DNA of 64,000 nucleotides, taken from REEB76 sp049698775. GTDB lineage: Bacteria; Pseudomonadota; Gammaproteobacteria; Natronospirales; REEB76. The notes under the pieces were generated by a model, which was given only the letters and a program-made list of their open reading frames with translations, ran no database searches and was not told the DNA's origin. A program made the translations under genes and the position numbers. Below are positions 44,101 through 52,926 of this stretch, piece by piece; positions within the stretch are counted from its first letter, which is position 1; every line of letters begins with the position of its first letter. The stretch covers positions 1-64,000 of the forward strand of contig JBAVYM010000053.1 of assembly GCA_049698775.1 (NCBI GenBank). Reading direction: 5' to 3'.

Positions 44101-45952
44101 GCTGTCGCGGCATACCAGGCTCGTCGCTGCGTTCGATCACCGCCACGTTTTCCTGGACCCCAACCCGGATGAGGAGACCAGTTTCAAAGAGCGCGAACGC
44201 CTATTCAATCTGCCGCGCTCCTCGTGGGCGGACTACGATAGCAAGTTCATCTCTTCGGGCGGCGGCGTGTTCCCGCGCAGCGCCAAGACCATCAAACTGT
44301 CGGCCGAGGCACGCACCGTGCTTGGCACCGAGGCCCACCAGCTCACACCCCAGGAGCTCATGCGCGTCATCCTCAAGGCGCCGGTGGACCTGCTGTGGAA
44401 CGGCGGCATCGGCACCTATGTGAAATCCAGCCGCGAGAGCAACAACGAGGTGGGTGACCGCAACAACGACGCGGTGCGCATCAACGGCCGCGAGCTGCGC
44501 TGCAAAGTGGTGGGTGAAGGCGGCAACCTGGGTTTCACCCAGTTGGGCCGCGTCGAGTATGCGCTCAACGGCGGCCGCCTCAACACCGACTTCATAGACA
44601 ATTCCGCCGGCGTGGACACGTCCGATCATGAAGTGAACATCAAGATTCTGCTCAATCTCTCGGTCGCCGACGGCAAGTTGAACGAGGCACGCCGCAACAC
44701 GCTGCTCGCCTCCATGACCGACGAGGTGGGTCAACTGGTGTTGCGCGATAATTACATGCAGGCCCAGGCGCTCTCGAATGCGGAATCGCAGGCGGCCGAG
44801 CGCATCAGCGAGCACGCCTATCTGATGCGCTCACTGGAAAAATCAGGCCTGCTGAACCGCAGCATTGAATTTCTGCCGACCGAAGAAGAACTCAAGGAAC
44901 GCCGCAGCGCCAAACGCGGCCTTACGCGGCCGGAACTGGCGGTGTTGCTGGCCTACAGCAAGATCGCCATCTACAACGCGCTGTTGGGTTCCGACGTGGC
45001 CGAAGATCCGTATCTCGCCAATGAACTGGAAAACTATTTTCCTACCGCACTGCGCAAGAAATACCGCGAAAGCATGTCCCGGCACCGGCTGCGCCGAGAA
45101 ATCATCTGTACCGCCATCACCAACAGCATGGCCAACCGCATGGGGCCGACCTTCGCGCAACGTATGCAGGAGGAAAGCGGCGTGGGCGTGGCCTCGGTGG
45201 CGCGCGCCTACACCATCGCGCGCGAGAGTTTCAACATGGTGGGCACCTGGTCCGCCATCGAAGCGCTGGACAACCAGGTGCCGGCCAACGTGCAAATCTC
45301 CATGGCGGTGCAAAGCGGACGGCTGCTGCGGCACGCGACCCGCTGGTTGCTGGACCATCTGCATGGCCGGCTCGACATCGCCGAGGTGGTGCCGCTGTAC
45401 CGTCCCGGCATTGAGACGCTCACCACCCACATGGCCGCAGTGCTGGGCGAAAACCAGTTGGAAACTTACCATCGCATGCAGCAGCAGTACCGCGACGTGG
45501 GCGTGCCGGAAACCCTGGCTCAGCGCATTGCCACACTGCCACTGCTGTACGCCGCGCTCGACATGGCGGACGTGGCGCGGGATACCCAACTGCCGGTGGA
45601 CGTGGTGGCGCGCATCTATTTTCACATCGGCCGGGAACTCGACCTCGATTGGCTGCGTGGCCAAATCGAGAGCCTCGCGGTGGAAGGTCATTGGCAGGCG
45701 GAGGCGCGCGCCACCCTGCGCGAGGACCTGTATGCCCAGCAGCGCGCACTTGCGGCCCAAGCCCTGGACAAAGCCAAAGATGCGCGCACCGCCATGGACC
45801 ATCTGGATGCCTGGCTCACGGAACATGCCAACCGCGTGCAGCACGTGCAACGCCTGTTGGCTGACATGCAAACCGCCAGCATCGCGGATTTCCCCAGCCT
45901 GTCCGTGGCCATGCAGGAAGTACGCAAACTCGCGCGCCAGAAATCCGGCTGA
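41129..45952 (+). CDS. gdhB: NAD-specific glutamate dehydrogenase, large type, 1607 aa
   Basis: Deaminates glutamate to 2-oxoglutarate, recycling the amino acceptor used in amino-acid breakdown. It belongs to the roughly 180-kDa class: a long N-terminal regulatory region with ACT-like parts (residues 1 to about 700), the catalytic dehydrogenase core (RGGIRWSDRREDFRTEVLGL, then VPVGSKGGFYVK), the Rossmann part (GIGDMSGDVFGNGML) and a C-terminal helical region. Start at ATG 41129 with AAGG upstream. A possible -10 TAAAAT lies at 41082-41087. The class is typically allosterically controlled, but no effector can be assigned here. Confidence 0.93.
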   Translation: MPPRSTDSKNKQLDKVIALGKKQDASSTFENFLQQYYDDIAEEDLLQHTPQYLYSAAHSHWEFGQQRPAGETLVRVYNPNVKKDGWKSPHTIVEMVNGDMPFLVDTTIMTLTRNGIGVHLTVHPILYLVREKQGSIAHLDAASEEHQSGLVESWIHLEVDHQSDATTLKKLEEELRSAMRDVRATVDDWHLVRDKVGEVCSAVDQYRAFLGDTEVDEGQRFLEWLANNHFTFLGYREYDLVEEKGEDVLRIVPDSGLGILRDSGAKVSSSFLVLPKDVRQRARAREFMIVTKANSMATVHRPGYLDYVGVKRYDREGNVNGEWRFLGLFTSTAYSRSPRDIPVLRQKVAEVVRRSELPAGSHDLKALMHILESFPRDELFQSTTDELFETATGVVQLQERQRIKLFIRRDSFGRFFSCLVYLPRDRYNSQVRTKVQNILFNALNGKSADHEVYLSESALARLHIIVHTAPWKLPKYHRAALEQEIALAVRSWQDELRDVLIEKFGEEHGLRLFSRYGNQFPGAYQEDIKAKAAVFDIEQIDTLRGEENLHMSLYSPKHTPNPYLRFKIFHREQEISISDALPMLENMGVRVMGERPYQIRLADESIVWIQDFELIYPGELDVQAVRNNFHEQFARVWNGEAENDGFNRLVLGAGLNWRQAMLLRAYCKYLLQTSLSFSPAYMERTLAGNPQIAALLVKYFEAQHDPKGAKERDALITRYSAEIDQALESVSNLDDDRILRSFLNVVRATIRTNYFQTTAQGGHKPYVSFKFDPARVPELPLPRPMYEIWVYSPRVEAVHLRGGKVARGGIRWSDRREDFRTEVLGLMKAQQVKNTVIVPVGSKGGFYVKQPPKSGNREEVLKEGIASYQTFMRGMLDITDNIVEGKIVPPPQVVRHDEDDPYLVVAADKGTASFSDIANAVSAEYNFWLGDAFASGGSAGYDHKKMGITAKGAWESVQRHFREMGVDIQTTAFTAAGIGDMSGDVFGNGMLLSRHTRLVAAFDHRHVFLDPNPDEETSFKERERLFNLPRSSWADYDSKFISSGGGVFPRSAKTIKLSAEARTVLGTEAHQLTPQELMRVILKAPVDLLWNGGIGTYVKSSRESNNEVGDRNNDAVRINGRELRCKVVGEGGNLGFTQLGRVEYALNGGRLNTDFIDNSAGVDTSDHEVNIKILLNLSVADGKLNEARRNTLLASMTDEVGQLVLRDNYMQAQALSNAESQAAERISEHAYLMRSLEKSGLLNRSIEFLPTEEELKERRSAKRGLTRPELAVLLAYSKIAIYNALLGSDVAEDPYLANELENYFPTALRKKYRESMSRHRLRREIICTAITNSMANRMGPTFAQRMQEESGVGVASVARAYTIARESFNMVGTWSAIEALDNQVPANVQISMAVQSGRLLRHATRWLLDHLHGRLDIAEVVPLYRPGIETLTTHMAAVLGENQLETYHRMQQQYRDVGVPETLAQRIATLPLLYAALDMADVARDTQLPVDVVARIYFHIGRELDLDWLRGQIESLAVEGHWQAEARATLREDLYAQQRALAAQALDKAKDARTAMDHLDAWLTEHANRVQHVQRLLADMQTASIADFPSLSVAMQEVRKLARQKSG

Positions 45953-45960
45953 TAGTCGCG

Positions 45961-47256
45961 ATGGCCGCCAGCGAAAACACCGATGACTACAAACAGATGT
46001 TGCGGGCGCTCTCCGAGCGTCTGGTGGCGGCGCAGCGGCCCATTCGCATCCTGGATCATATCAAGTGGGACAACAGCATCGAGGCGGATTTCTTCAAGAA
46101 CGGCGCCGGGCAGTTGCCGAAAATTGACCGCGCCTACTACGTCAACCGGCCGCTGGGATTCGATGCCGCACACAAACGCCAGGAATTCCACGAGATCGAG
46201 CTGGACATCAGCCGCGAGTTGGGCCAGTACAACCCGCTGGGCAGCATCATGCGGCGCATGTGCCGCGAGTACATCCAGGTGGTGCGCATGCTGGAGGCGC
46301 GTGGCACGCCGGACTTCGGTGCGTTGTCGCAGGAACTGTACGGCTCGGCCAGCGACGCCTTCCACGAAGGCGGTCCCACGCTCGCGGATCTCGGCAAACT
46401 GCTGAGTGACGCCATCGCCAATATCGCCCAGAGCGAGCTGCTGAATCCCGCGCCCAAGACCATTGGCGGTGAAGACGCGGTCAGAATCCTGCAAAAACGC
46501 ATCAACCAATCCTTCAAGGAAACGGACGGCACCATGCGGGTGATGTTGTCGGATGGCATCGAGGCGGATGCCGCGGCCGGCGCCGACTACATCAAGCTCC
46601 GCGCCGACGCTAAATTCAACGAACGGGATCTGCGGGTGCTGGAGGTGCACGAAGGCTGGGTGCATCTCGGCACGACTTTCAACGGCAACAGCCAGCCGGT
46701 GTGCACCTTCCTGTCCAAGGGTCCGCCCTCTTCCACCATCACCCAGGAAGGTTTGGCGGTGCTCATGGAAATCATCACCTTCGCATCCTATCCGAGTCGT
46801 CTGAAACGGCTCGCGAACCGCATCCGCGCGGTGCAAATCGCCGAACAGGGCGGTAATTTCCTGGAGGTGTACCGCTTTTATCTGGACCAGAACATCGGCG
46901 CCAATGAAAGTTTCGCCAACGCTTCGCGCATCTTCCGCGGCAGTACGCCCGATGGTCAGCCCTTCACCAAGGACCTGTCCTACAACAAGGGCTTCATCAT
47001 GATTTTCAACTACATCCGGCTCGCGGTGCGCAAAGGCATGCTGCACCGTATCCCCATGCTGTTCTGCGGCAAGACCATGCTCGAGGACGTGCGCACCCTG
47101 GCGCAGTTCGTGGATGAAGGCGTCGTCGCCCCGCCGCGTTTCCTGCCTCCGCCGTTCGCCGACTTGAACGGCATCACCGCCTGGATGTGTTACTCAAACT
47201 TTTTCAACAAGCTTGATCTGAACCAGATTCAGGACGATTACGCCGCGATCTTGTAG
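45961..47256 (+). CDS. DUF1704 (QEGLA-motif) putative metallopeptidase, 431 aa
   Basis: Member of the family annotated as flavohaemoglobin expression-modulating QEGLA-motif proteins. The conserved core reads VHEGWVHLGTTFNG, which is an HExxxH zinc site (about residues 226-231), followed after about 29 residues by TQEGLAVLMEI with the conserved Glu. Eukaryotic DUF1704 proteins (MATCAP) are metallopeptidases that detyrosinate tubulin, so peptidase activity is plausible. The bacterial substrate is unknown. The gene follows gdhB by eight bases and is probably in one operon. Confidence 0.82.
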   Translation: MAASENTDDYKQMLRALSERLVAAQRPIRILDHIKWDNSIEADFFKNGAGQLPKIDRAYYVNRPLGFDAAHKRQEFHEIELDISRELGQYNPLGSIMRRMCREYIQVVRMLEARGTPDFGALSQELYGSASDAFHEGGPTLADLGKLLSDAIANIAQSELLNPAPKTIGGEDAVRILQKRINQSFKETDGTMRVMLSDGIEADAAAGADYIKLRADAKFNERDLRVLEVHEGWVHLGTTFNGNSQPVCTFLSKGPPSSTITQEGLAVLMEIITFASYPSRLKRLANRIRAVQIAEQGGNFLEVYRFYLDQNIGANESFANASRIFRGSTPDGQPFTKDLSYNKGFIMIFNYIRLAVRKGMLHRIPMLFCGKTMLEDVRTLAQFVDEGVVAPPRFLPPPFADLNGITAWMCYSNFFNKLDLNQIQDDYAAIL

Positions 47257-47279
47257 TTCAGCGCTTACCGGCCTTATCG

Positions 47280-47322
47280 CTTCTCCCCCTTGAGAGAAAG
47301 CAGTTAAGATGAGGGGGGTTAT
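47280..47322. repeat. Degenerate family A repeat
   Basis: TTCTCCCCCTTGAGAGAAAG and AAGATGAGGGGGG resemble a family A unit with decayed arms. The rest of the 229-base spacer before the FAD gene shows nothing recognisable. Confidence 0.4.
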
Positions 47323-47485
47323 TGATCTCCACGGAGACAGGAATAGAGCACGCAGGGTGAAATAACAAAATGTATTACGCCAATTCCAGATAATGAGGGT
47401 GCGCTAACCCACCCTAGGGTGCTGCGCTGAAATAACGCAAACACTGCGTCGCAGACGTGCACCAGTCCCGGTACAATTCCTCCCA

Positions 47486-48868
47486 ATGACTCACAGGACC
47501 GCCATCATCGGCGCCGGCTTCAGCGGTGCCGCCACCGCCATTCAATTGCTCACGCGCCACGGTGAAAAACCGCTGGAGATCGTGCTCATCAACCGGCATG
47601 CGAATCTGGCGCGCGGCGTTGCCTACGGCACGCACTCGCCATCCCATCTTCTGAATGTGCCGGCCGGGCGCATGAGCCTGTTCCCGGACCGGGAAAATGA
47701 TTTCCTGGAATTCGCCCGCGGCCTGGACGCCGGTATCAACGCCGCGAACTTCGTGCCACGCAGCCTGTATGGAGGTTACCTAAGCGCGCGGCTCAAGCAG
47801 GCGGCGGAACTCGCGCCGCAGGCACGGCTTGTAACGATCACGGGGGAAGTAATTGATTTGCACCTCGTAACCGACGGCCGGCAGGCCGCACTCACACTCG
47901 CGAACGGTAACGAACTCATGATCGAGCGCGTGGTGCTGGCGGTGGGTAATTATCCGCCCGCCGATCCGCCGGTGCCGGAAGCGGAATTTTTCACCAGCCC
48001 GCATTACGTCCGCGATCCCTGGGCACCCGGTGCGCTGGATGCGATATCACTGGAGCGGCCGCTGTTGTTGCTGGGCACCGGCCTCACCACCATGGATGTG
48101 GCGCTGGAACTTGCACGCCGCGGTTTCTCCAGCACCCTGTTCGCATTATCGCGCCGCGGCCTGCTGCCCCAGGCTCACCGGCAACTGCCTACGATGCCGG
48201 CCGAGAATTTTCTGCCCGCGGATCTGCTGCAAGGGCCGCACAACACGCGCCGCTATCTGCACCTGGTCCGGCGGCATATCCGGGAACTGGCCGGGAAGGG
48301 CATGGACTGGCGCGACGTGATCGGTTCCCTGCGGCCGGTGACGCCGACTCTCTGGCAGGCACTCAGCCTCGTCGAACGGCGCCGCTTCCTGCGACATGTG
48401 CTGCCGTATTGGGACACCCACCGCCACCGCACCGCGCCTGCGGCCGCCGAGCAACTTGTTTCGCTGTTACGCTCGGGCAAGCTGGTGGTCCAAGCGGGCC
48501 GCTTGCAGAGAATGCAGCTTGAGCGGGGCCGAGTAACGGTTTCCTGGCAGCCGCGGCACACTACCGAGAGCCGCAGGCTGCAGCTTGCGGCGGTCATCAA
48601 CTGCACTGGGCCTCAAAGCAATCTGCAAATGCTGCCCGACCCCCTGATTCGTTCCCTGCTGGACCAGGGCTTGTTGACACCGGACCCTCTGGGCTTGGGC
48701 CTGCTGACTGATGCAGCGGGTGCCTTGCTTGACAACGCGGGCGAACCCTCCCGCGTTATGTATTACACGGGTCCGCTGCTCAGGGCCCGGGACTGGGAAT
48801 GCACCGCGGTACCGGAACTGCGGCTGGCGGCCCTGAACTTGGCCGATCGTCTGGCTGGAACTTGGTGA
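47486..48868 (+). CDS. FAD/NAD(P)-binding protein, 460 aa
   Basis: The N-terminal dinucleotide site is AIIGAGFSGAATAIQLL. The following RGVAYGTHSPSHLLNVPAGRMS is typical of the FAD-NAD(P)-binding (NAD_binding_9) group. A second Rossmann-like motif is LLLGTGLTTMDVALEL (about residues 192-207). The substrate of this group is not established; it is usually named FAD-dependent oxidoreductase or hydroxylase-like. It starts soon after a TACAAT box, with no strong ribosome site. No partner is obvious in the neighbourhood. Confidence 0.75.
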   Translation: MTHRTAIIGAGFSGAATAIQLLTRHGEKPLEIVLINRHANLARGVAYGTHSPSHLLNVPAGRMSLFPDRENDFLEFARGLDAGINAANFVPRSLYGGYLSARLKQAAELAPQARLVTITGEVIDLHLVTDGRQAALTLANGNELMIERVVLAVGNYPPADPPVPEAEFFTSPHYVRDPWAPGALDAISLERPLLLLGTGLTTMDVALELARRGFSSTLFALSRRGLLPQAHRQLPTMPAENFLPADLLQGPHNTRRYLHLVRRHIRELAGKGMDWRDVIGSLRPVTPTLWQALSLVERRRFLRHVLPYWDTHRHRTAPAAAEQLVSLLRSGKLVVQAGRLQRMQLERGRVTVSWQPRHTTESRRLQLAAVINCTGPQSNLQMLPDPLIRSLLDQGLLTPDPLGLGLLTDAAGALLDNAGEPSRVMYYTGPLLRARDWECTAVPELRLAALNLADRLAGTW

Positions 48869-48890
48869 TTGCAGGCAATGCCCATACAAT
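48862..48890 (+). promoter_or_regulatory. Candidate promoter of the coiled-coil protein gene
   Basis: TTGGTG (48862-48867) and TACAAT (48885-48890) are separated by 17 bases. The transcript would start near 48897, about 27 bases before the ATG at 48924, which has AGAGG upstream. Confidence 0.4.
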
Positions 48891-48923
48891 TAGTCGCCCG
48901 GATTCATCATTAAAGAGGTTCGC

Positions 48924-49607
48924 ATGAAGACCACAGTACGCATTTTCACCCTTTCATTGGCACTCGGCTTGGCTGGTGCCATGACCGCCGCCTGGGGCGC
49001 TCAATCGGTTGTTGAGCTCATCAGCTCGGGCGAAGCCGCAATCGGCGCGACCAAGACCGCCAAAGCCGCGCTGGACGCCGCCGTCCAGAAAAACGCCGCA
49101 CTCTCCGCCCAGGGCAATGCCATCCGGGCAGAGGAACAGAAGTTGCAAGCCGATATTGCCGCTCTCAAACAGGCCGCCGATGATTACAACCAGAAAGCCA
49201 CTGATTACAAGACGCAATGTGCCAAACCCAAAACCGATGACCAATTCAATGCTTGCAAGGCAGAGAATGCGCAACTCAAAGCGACAGCCGACCAATTGAG
49301 AACCCAGCCGGCCGCGCTCAATAAACGCCAGAACGCTTTCATCAGCGAAGCGACTGCCTACAATCAACAGGTGAAGGATGCGCCTAACATGGTAAAGGAT
49401 GCCGATACCAAATACCGCAATGCCATATCCATGCAGTATGTCTGGCTGGACAAGGCCCGCGACATGGTGGCTTCGCCGTCGTTCCAGCCCTACGCCAAGA
49501 AAGCCGGCTGTCCGAATGTCGCAAAACCGGCCAAGTCCCAGGAAGCGGCCACGATCATGAGCGATGAAGTTCTCAGTTGTCTCAGGAAAGTAGCGGGCAC
49601 CAACTGA
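48924..49607 (+). CDS. Secreted coiled-coil protein of unknown function, 227 aa
   Basis: A signal peptide (hydrophobic core about residues 8-20, cleavage likely after AWGA) is followed by an Ala/Gln/Lys-rich helical region that should form coiled coil (about residues 40-165). Four cysteines occur as two pairs (about 93 and 104, then about 195 and 219) and could form disulfides. No family is recognised. It stands alone, with its own promoter candidate and a good terminator. Confidence 0.7.
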   Translation: MKTTVRIFTLSLALGLAGAMTAAWGAQSVVELISSGEAAIGATKTAKAALDAAVQKNAALSAQGNAIRAEEQKLQADIAALKQAADDYNQKATDYKTQCAKPKTDDQFNACKAENAQLKATADQLRTQPAALNKRQNAFISEATAYNQQVKDAPNMVKDADTKYRNAISMQYVWLDKARDMVASPSFQPYAKKAGCPNVAKPAKSQEAATIMSDEVLSCLRKVAGTN

Positions 49608-49633
49608 GCCCGGCTGCTTAGTCTCGATCTTGT

Positions 49634-49667
49634 GCAAACGCCCGGTTAGCAGCCGGGCGTTTGCTTT
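49634..49667 (+). terminator. Rho-independent terminator
   Basis: A perfect 12-bp stem GCAAACGCCCGG (49634-49645) pairs with CCGGGCGTTTGC (49653-49664) around the loop TTAGCAG, followed by TTT. It closes the coiled-coil gene and may also serve the convergent BNR gene. Confidence 0.8.
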
Positions 49668-49693
49668 ACCTGCCTCACGTCACAGATTTGCGT

Positions 49694-52600
49694 TCATAAT
49701 TTGAGCGGCGCCAGGCCTTGGCGCTTGAGTTGGTCGTTCAGCGTCGGGATCGCCGTGGTCTGCAAGCGCTGCCAATCGGCCAGCGCCTGCTTTGCTTGCC
49801 CGGCGTAATCCTCGAAGGCATCGTAATACGCCGCCGGCGGCGCGCGGTCGCCGTCATTCACTTGCGCGGCGAGATCAGTCAATCCGCCATTGATGGCGGC
49901 GAGACTCCTGTGCTGCTTGGCCTTACTCGCCAATAACTGCACCTGCTGGTCCAGGTCGCGGGCTTGCGCCAGCAGGGCCGGTTTGGCCTGCAACTGCGCA
50001 GCCAGCACCGTCAGTTGTGTGTGCAATTTGTGCAGGCTCGCATAGGCATCGTCCGTGGCGGCCATGACTTTGCCAATCCGTAAGGCGAAGTCCAATTGTT
50101 TCTCCAAATCACCGCTGCCGGGATGCACCCGCGGGTCGAGTGTCACTGTGAGCGGCTGGCTGTAGCTGCGGTTGCCTGCTGTCAGCTTGATAGTGTATTC
50201 GCCCGGCAGCACCAGCGGCCCACGCGGTTCGAGCGGTGTGCCCACGCCGTAAATGGCGCCAATTGAATAGTTGTACTCCAGGCTGTGGGGGCGCGGGTAG
50301 CGCAAGTCCCACACAAAGCGATGCGCACCGGTTTGTGCGGAAAGGGTTTTGGGCGCTGACAGCCAGCCATTCTCGAAATACTGCGGTTCGGTCTTGATCT
50401 GCGGCGACGCAGTATTGCTAGCGTACTTGCGCACCAACCTGCCCTTATTGTCATAGACCGCCAGCGTCACTGGTCCCTGGGCATTGCTGCCCAGCCAGTA
50501 ATCAATCACTGCGCCAGCGGGCGGGTTGTGCGCAGCGGGGATTTCCGGCGGCAGCGGCGTGTCCTTGTTGTTGTCATTGCGCACGCGCATGGCGTCTGCC
50601 GGCTTGAACAAATAGGCAATGCCGTTCATTGCGGAGGCGCTGGCCTGGCGCAAAGGCGTCACGTCATCCAGCACCCACAGGGCGCGGCCCTGGGTCGCGA
50701 TCACCAGATCGTTGCCATGCACGGTCAGATCCCGCACCCGCACGTTCGGCAGATTCAGTTGCAGCGGCTGCCAGTCATCGCCGTCGTTGAAGGACACGCT
50801 TACACCGGCGTTGGTGCCGGCGTACAGCAGCTGCGGATTCACGGGGTCTTGGCGGACCACATACACATACTGACCGGCAGGAATGCCGTTCACGATTTTG
50901 GTCCAATTGCCGCCGTAGTCATGAGTGCGATAGATATAGGCGCTGCGGTCGTTCTTGCGGTGCGTGTCCACCGCCGCGTACGCGGTGCCAAGGTCTTCCG
51001 CCGAGGCCTCTACGCTGTTGACCCGGCCCCACAGCGGCAGACCGGCGGGCGTCACATTCCGCCAATACTTTCCTCCGTCGCGGGTCAATTGAATCAGGCC
51101 ATCATCCGTGCCGATCCAGATTTCATTCCGGTCAATCGGCGACAGTGCAATGCTGAAGATCACGCCATAGCCGCAAGCCCTGGCTTCGGCGTAGGTGATG
51201 CTGTCGCTGTCGCAATTCTTCGCCTGCTGCGGATTGCTGCCGCTGAGGTCCGAGCTAATGGTTTTCCAGTGCATGCCTTCATCGCTGGTCTTGAACAGCA
51301 CTTGTGAGCCGAGATACAGGGTATGGGCCGCGTGTAGATCCGCCACCAGCGGATAAAACCAGCCGTAGCGGTATTTCACGGTTGTGGGGCGCTGGCCATA
51401 ACTGGAAATGGGCCAGGCTGAAATGTTCTGCACCAGCCCGGTGCGGGCATCGAAACGCGAAACGTGACCGCCTAGGCCGCCCACGTACACGATATTGGGA
51501 TCGCCGGTGTCGGGGATCACGAAACTGCGCTCGTCGCCGCCCACCGGATGCCAGTCGCGGAATGTGATCTCGCCGAAGTCGCTGCGGCTCTTGGTTTCCA
51601 CCGTGCCGCTGTCCTGCTGACCGCTGTAGATGCGGTATGGAAAACGGTTGTCGGTAACCACGTGGTAGAACTGGCCGGTAGGCTGGTTATACCAGCTTGA
51701 CCAGTGTCCGCCGCCGTCCACGCTCACGCTGGTGCCCTGGTCGCTGCCCACGATCATGTAGCGGTCATCGTCAGGATTGATCCACATGAAGTGGTAATCG
51801 TCGCCGCCCGGTGCACCCTTGAACCAGGTGAAAGTCTTGCCGCCGTCCGTCGAGCGCGCCACTGAACGGTTCATAACATAGAGGATGTCGGGATTTTTCG
51901 GGTCCACCGTGATCCGGTCGAAATACGAGCTGGCGAGATCAGCATGCCCCATGTTTTTCCAATTGGCGCCTCCGTCGTCGGAGCGATAAATGCCGTTGTC
52001 GTTCTGCTTGGGTGAGTCTATGACGGCGTACACGCGCTGGTCGTTGCTGCCCGGCGCCACGGCCAGACCGATGCGGCCCAGTGGCTCCGCCGGCAGACCG
52101 TGGCCTGAAAGTCTGCTCCAGGTGCGGCCCGCGTCGCTGGATTTCCAGATGCCGCTGCCGTTGCCGGCCATGGGCTGGTAATAGGAAAGCCAGGGATAAT
52201 TGCGCCACTGCCAGGTGGCGGCAAAGATCACATCGGGATGGGCATTATCCGCGGCCAGGTCCACCGCGCCGGTGCTGCCATCCACGTACAGCACGTTCTG
52301 CCAATGCTGACCGCCGTCGGTGGAGCGGAAGACGCCGCGCTGCTGGCTGGGACCGAACAGATGGCCCATGGTTGCCACCAGCAGCACGTCAGGATTTTTC
52401 GGATCAATCCAGATACGGCCGATATGACGGCTGTCATCCAAGCCGACGTGCGCCCAGGTTTTGCCGCCGTCACCGGAGCGGTACATGCCGTCGCCATCCA
52501 CAATGTCATAGCGCGAGGTCACTTGGCCGGTGCCCACGTAAATGATGTCGGGGTTGGATGGCGCGATGGCCAAAGCCCCCACAGCGATGGAGCCGGCCTG

Positions 52601-52864
52601 CTGAAGCAACGGCTGCCAGGTCAGCCCGGCATCCGTGGTTTTCCATACACCGCCGTCGGCACCGCCGAAATAGAACACGTTCGGCTGCTCCGGTATGCCC
52701 GCCACCATAGTGGACCAGCCGCCGCGGAACGGCCCGACTTCGCGCCAGTGCAGTTGCGAGTACAAGGGCGCAAGCGGAACGGCGCCGGACGCCCCCATGC
52801 ACAACACCGCCAGCATCCCTGCGACCCACCATCGTGACAGCACGGAATATGAAATACGCAGCAT
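49694..52864 (-). CDS. Secreted BNR/VPS10-type beta-propeller protein, 1056 aa
   Basis: Signal peptide at residues 1 to about 27, then at least ten Asp-box (BNR) repeats such as KTTDAGLTWQ, RSGDGGKTWAHV, RSTDGGQHWQNV, KSSDAGRTWSRL, RSDDGGANWKNM and KTSDEGMHWKTI, spread over about residues 75-720. These form one or two beta-propellers of the sortilin/glycosyl-hydrolase-like type. The C-terminal third has beta-sandwich-like sequence and then helices. Such proteins are exported; the activity of this group is unproven and it need not be a glycosidase. AGGAGAG precedes the ATG. Confidence 0.82.
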   Translation of the reverse strand: MLRISYSVLSRWWVAGMLAVLCMGASGAVPLAPLYSQLHWREVGPFRGGWSTMVAGIPEQPNVFYFGGADGGVWKTTDAGLTWQPLLQQAGSIAVGALAIAPSNPDIIYVGTGQVTSRYDIVDGDGMYRSGDGGKTWAHVGLDDSRHIGRIWIDPKNPDVLLVATMGHLFGPSQQRGVFRSTDGGQHWQNVLYVDGSTGAVDLAADNAHPDVIFAATWQWRNYPWLSYYQPMAGNGSGIWKSSDAGRTWSRLSGHGLPAEPLGRIGLAVAPGSNDQRVYAVIDSPKQNDNGIYRSDDGGANWKNMGHADLASSYFDRITVDPKNPDILYVMNRSVARSTDGGKTFTWFKGAPGGDDYHFMWINPDDDRYMIVGSDQGTSVSVDGGGHWSSWYNQPTGQFYHVVTDNRFPYRIYSGQQDSGTVETKSRSDFGEITFRDWHPVGGDERSFVIPDTGDPNIVYVGGLGGHVSRFDARTGLVQNISAWPISSYGQRPTTVKYRYGWFYPLVADLHAAHTLYLGSQVLFKTSDEGMHWKTISSDLSGSNPQQAKNCDSDSITYAEARACGYGVIFSIALSPIDRNEIWIGTDDGLIQLTRDGGKYWRNVTPAGLPLWGRVNSVEASAEDLGTAYAAVDTHRKNDRSAYIYRTHDYGGNWTKIVNGIPAGQYVYVVRQDPVNPQLLYAGTNAGVSVSFNDGDDWQPLQLNLPNVRVRDLTVHGNDLVIATQGRALWVLDDVTPLRQASASAMNGIAYLFKPADAMRVRNDNNKDTPLPPEIPAAHNPPAGAVIDYWLGSNAQGPVTLAVYDNKGRLVRKYASNTASPQIKTEPQYFENGWLSAPKTLSAQTGAHRFVWDLRYPRPHSLEYNYSIGAIYGVGTPLEPRGPLVLPGEYTIKLTAGNRSYSQPLTVTLDPRVHPGSGDLEKQLDFALRIGKVMAATDDAYASLHKLHTQLTVLAAQLQAKPALLAQARDLDQQVQLLASKAKQHRSLAAINGGLTDLAAQVNDGDRAPPAAYYDAFEDYAGQAKQALADWQRLQTTAIPTLNDQLKRQGLAPLKL

Positions 52865-52926
52865 GATGCTCTCCTGTTGAAAAAGCTGGCCGTTTTGCGA
52901 GATAAGGAAGGGAATGGCTGGTATTT

